NCBI GenBank assembly: GCA_963847515.1
Contig: CAWKAA010000004.1
Span: 124,001 to 188,000, forward strand
Length of the DNA: 64,000 bases
Direction: 5' to 3'
Source of the DNA: QHXW01 sp963847515
GTDB lineage: Bacteria; Acidobacteriota; Terriglobia; Bryobacterales; Bryobacteraceae
Shown here: positions 63,082 to 64,000 of the stretch, piece after piece
How positions within the stretch are numbered: position 1 is the stretch's first letter
Layout: each line of letters begins with the position of its first letter
Translations under genes and position numbers: made by a program
The notes under the pieces: model-generated
Told to the model about the DNA's origin: nothing
The model's database searches: none
The model's input: only the letters and a program-made list of their open reading frames with translations

Positions 63082-63355
63082 TTAGGCCGCCCTTTCCACC
63101 GTCCGCTCACTGGCTTCCCAAGCCGCAACGAGGTCGGCCACATCCCAAAGCCGATCCGCCACACCGGCGGCCATGGCGGGCGTTACGCGCAGTGCGGTGA
63201 ATCTTGATGAAGTTGTAGGCGAAATAGCCGAGCGCAACTGCCGCGCAATGGTTCTCGATTTTCTTGCTGAACCCGTTCGTCAAGCGGGTGAAGCGGCGAA
63301 CCGTCATGCGCACCGAAAGGTTGTGCCGCTCCGGAAAGTAGCCACTACCATTTGA
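63082..63355 (-). pseudogene. IS1-type transposase, C-terminal remnant
   Basis: From 63355 the frame gives GSGYFPERHNLSVRMTVRRF then TRLTNGFSKKIENH. After a shift near 63185 it continues VTPAMAAGVADRLWDVADLVAAWEASERTVERAA, ending at 63082. This is the C-terminus of an IS1-like DDE transposase. The catalytic N-terminal half is missing. It lies between the small exported protein and the RraA-like gene. Confidence 0.7.
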
Positions 63356-63484
63356 TCCGCAGGTTGTCTAGATACAGCGCTCGAGGCCCCTTGATTTCCT
63401 CGGGAAAGGTTGCCGTTCACACTTCCTCGAATTTGACTTCTTGGCGCGTCAACGCCCCTCGGGTAGCCTTGCACTACGGAGGAG

Positions 63485-64000
63485 TCAAAACCGGCGGAAT
63501 CTTTCGTAAGCCTCGACAGGATGCACGCCATCGAGGATCGCTTGGCGAACGGCGTCTTCTGTATTTACGACTTCTTCCGCCTTGCCGATCACTTCTTCGG
63601 CCACGGAATGAGGGATCAGCACCACGCCGTCACGGTCGCCCAAAACGAAATCGCCGGGCTGGATGCGCACGTCACCGATGGTGATGGGTACGTTGTGGTC
63701 CAGCAGGCGCCATCGGCCCACAATATCCTGGGGCGTCTGGTAACGCGAGAAGACCGGGAAGCCGAGCTTGACGATGTAGTCGATATCGCGGATCCCGCCG
63801 TCGATCACGGCGCCGCGACCGCCGCGGAATTTGGCGGTTTCACAGGAAAGCTCGCCGAAATGAGCGATTCTCGTATCGTTCGGCTGGATGACCACTACAT
63901 CCCCGGGCCCAATGGCGCCAAGCATCGTCAGGAAAGGCCGGAAATATTCATCCCGCGCTAGTCCCGCAGCGGGCTCGCCGTGAACCGTAAGCGCGCGGCC
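63485..64000 (-). CDS. RraA/HMG-aldolase-like family protein, partial at window edge
   Basis: About 171 residues are inside the window and the frame stays open to the edge (GRALTVHGEPAAG). Family marks are GRALTV near the start, IQPNDTRIAHFGELSCETAKFRGGRGAVIDGGIRDIDYI, and GDFVLGDRDGVVLIP. The Arg and Asp in RGGRGAVIDGGIRD bind metal and substrate in 4-hydroxy-4-methyl-2-oxoglutarate/4-carboxy-4-hydroxy-2-oxoadipate aldolases. It may be such an aldolase or an RraA-fold protein of another role. Confidence 0.85.
   Translation of the reverse strand, partial: GRALTVHGEPAAGLARDEYFRPFLTMLGAIGPGDVVVIQPNDTRIAHFGELSCETAKFRGGRGAVIDGGIRDIDYIVKLGFPVFSRYQTPQDIVGRWRLLDHNVPITIGDVRIQPGDFVLGDRDGVVLIPHSVAEEVIGKAEEVVNTEDAVRQAILDGVHPVEAYERFRRF

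Overview
The window is high-GC chromosomal DNA that looks like Acidobacteriota, most likely the Bryobacterales/Solibacter side. Points in favour: a PadR regulator beside an 876-residue MacB/FtsX-type permease, a serine/threonine kinase fused to a propeller sensor, a VWA protein of the type common in acidobacteria, many exported peptidases, and a tmRNA whose tag reads ANTQFAYAA. This placement is inference from gene content; no database was searched.

Layout. 0-5.4 kb: start of an ABC ATPase (minus), then a membrane glycosyltransferase, a PIN toxin pair and a PSMA-like M28 peptidase, all broken by frameshifts. 5.4-10.4 kb (minus): Uma2 nuclease, a small Tat-like protein, argJ, fmt, def and aroC. 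10.5-16.8 kb: a small membrane protein, an S9 peptidase, two small proteins, the kinase-propeller protein and a thioesterase. 16.8-24.8 kb (plus): a tightly packed run of MoaD-MoaE fusion, VWA protein, Hfq-like protein and SuhB-like phosphatase, followed by a nucleoside salvage set (pyrimidine phosphorylase, CNT transporter, purine phosphorylase, cytidine deaminase, exported amidohydrolase). 24.8-38.8 kb (mainly minus): PPi-type phosphofructokinase, M28 peptidase, ceramidase-like protein, sugar isomerase, a VapBC-like toxin-antitoxin pair (plus), an SPFH protein, two tandem APC permeases, and a GMC dehydrogenase with its Tat-exported small subunit. 38.84-39.19 kb: tmRNA. 39.2-48.8 kb: remnants (formaldehyde dehydrogenase/DUF417 chimera), a GlcG-like protein, a four-gene trehalose operon, and a sortase with a probable LPKSAS substrate. 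48.8-64 kb: exported glycoside-hydrolase-like and PHP-like proteins, a 1320-residue sedolisin divergent from an unrecognised 531-residue protein, PadR plus permease, an IS1-type remnant and a partial RraA-like protein.

Two themes run across the window. First, indels cluster in some genes, including aroC, which should be essential; this points to consensus errors in the assembly as much as to gene decay. Second, gene junctions repeatedly carry short arrays of 7-bp (once 8-bp) units. One of them is duplicated as a perfect 38-bp inverted repeat between def and fmt.
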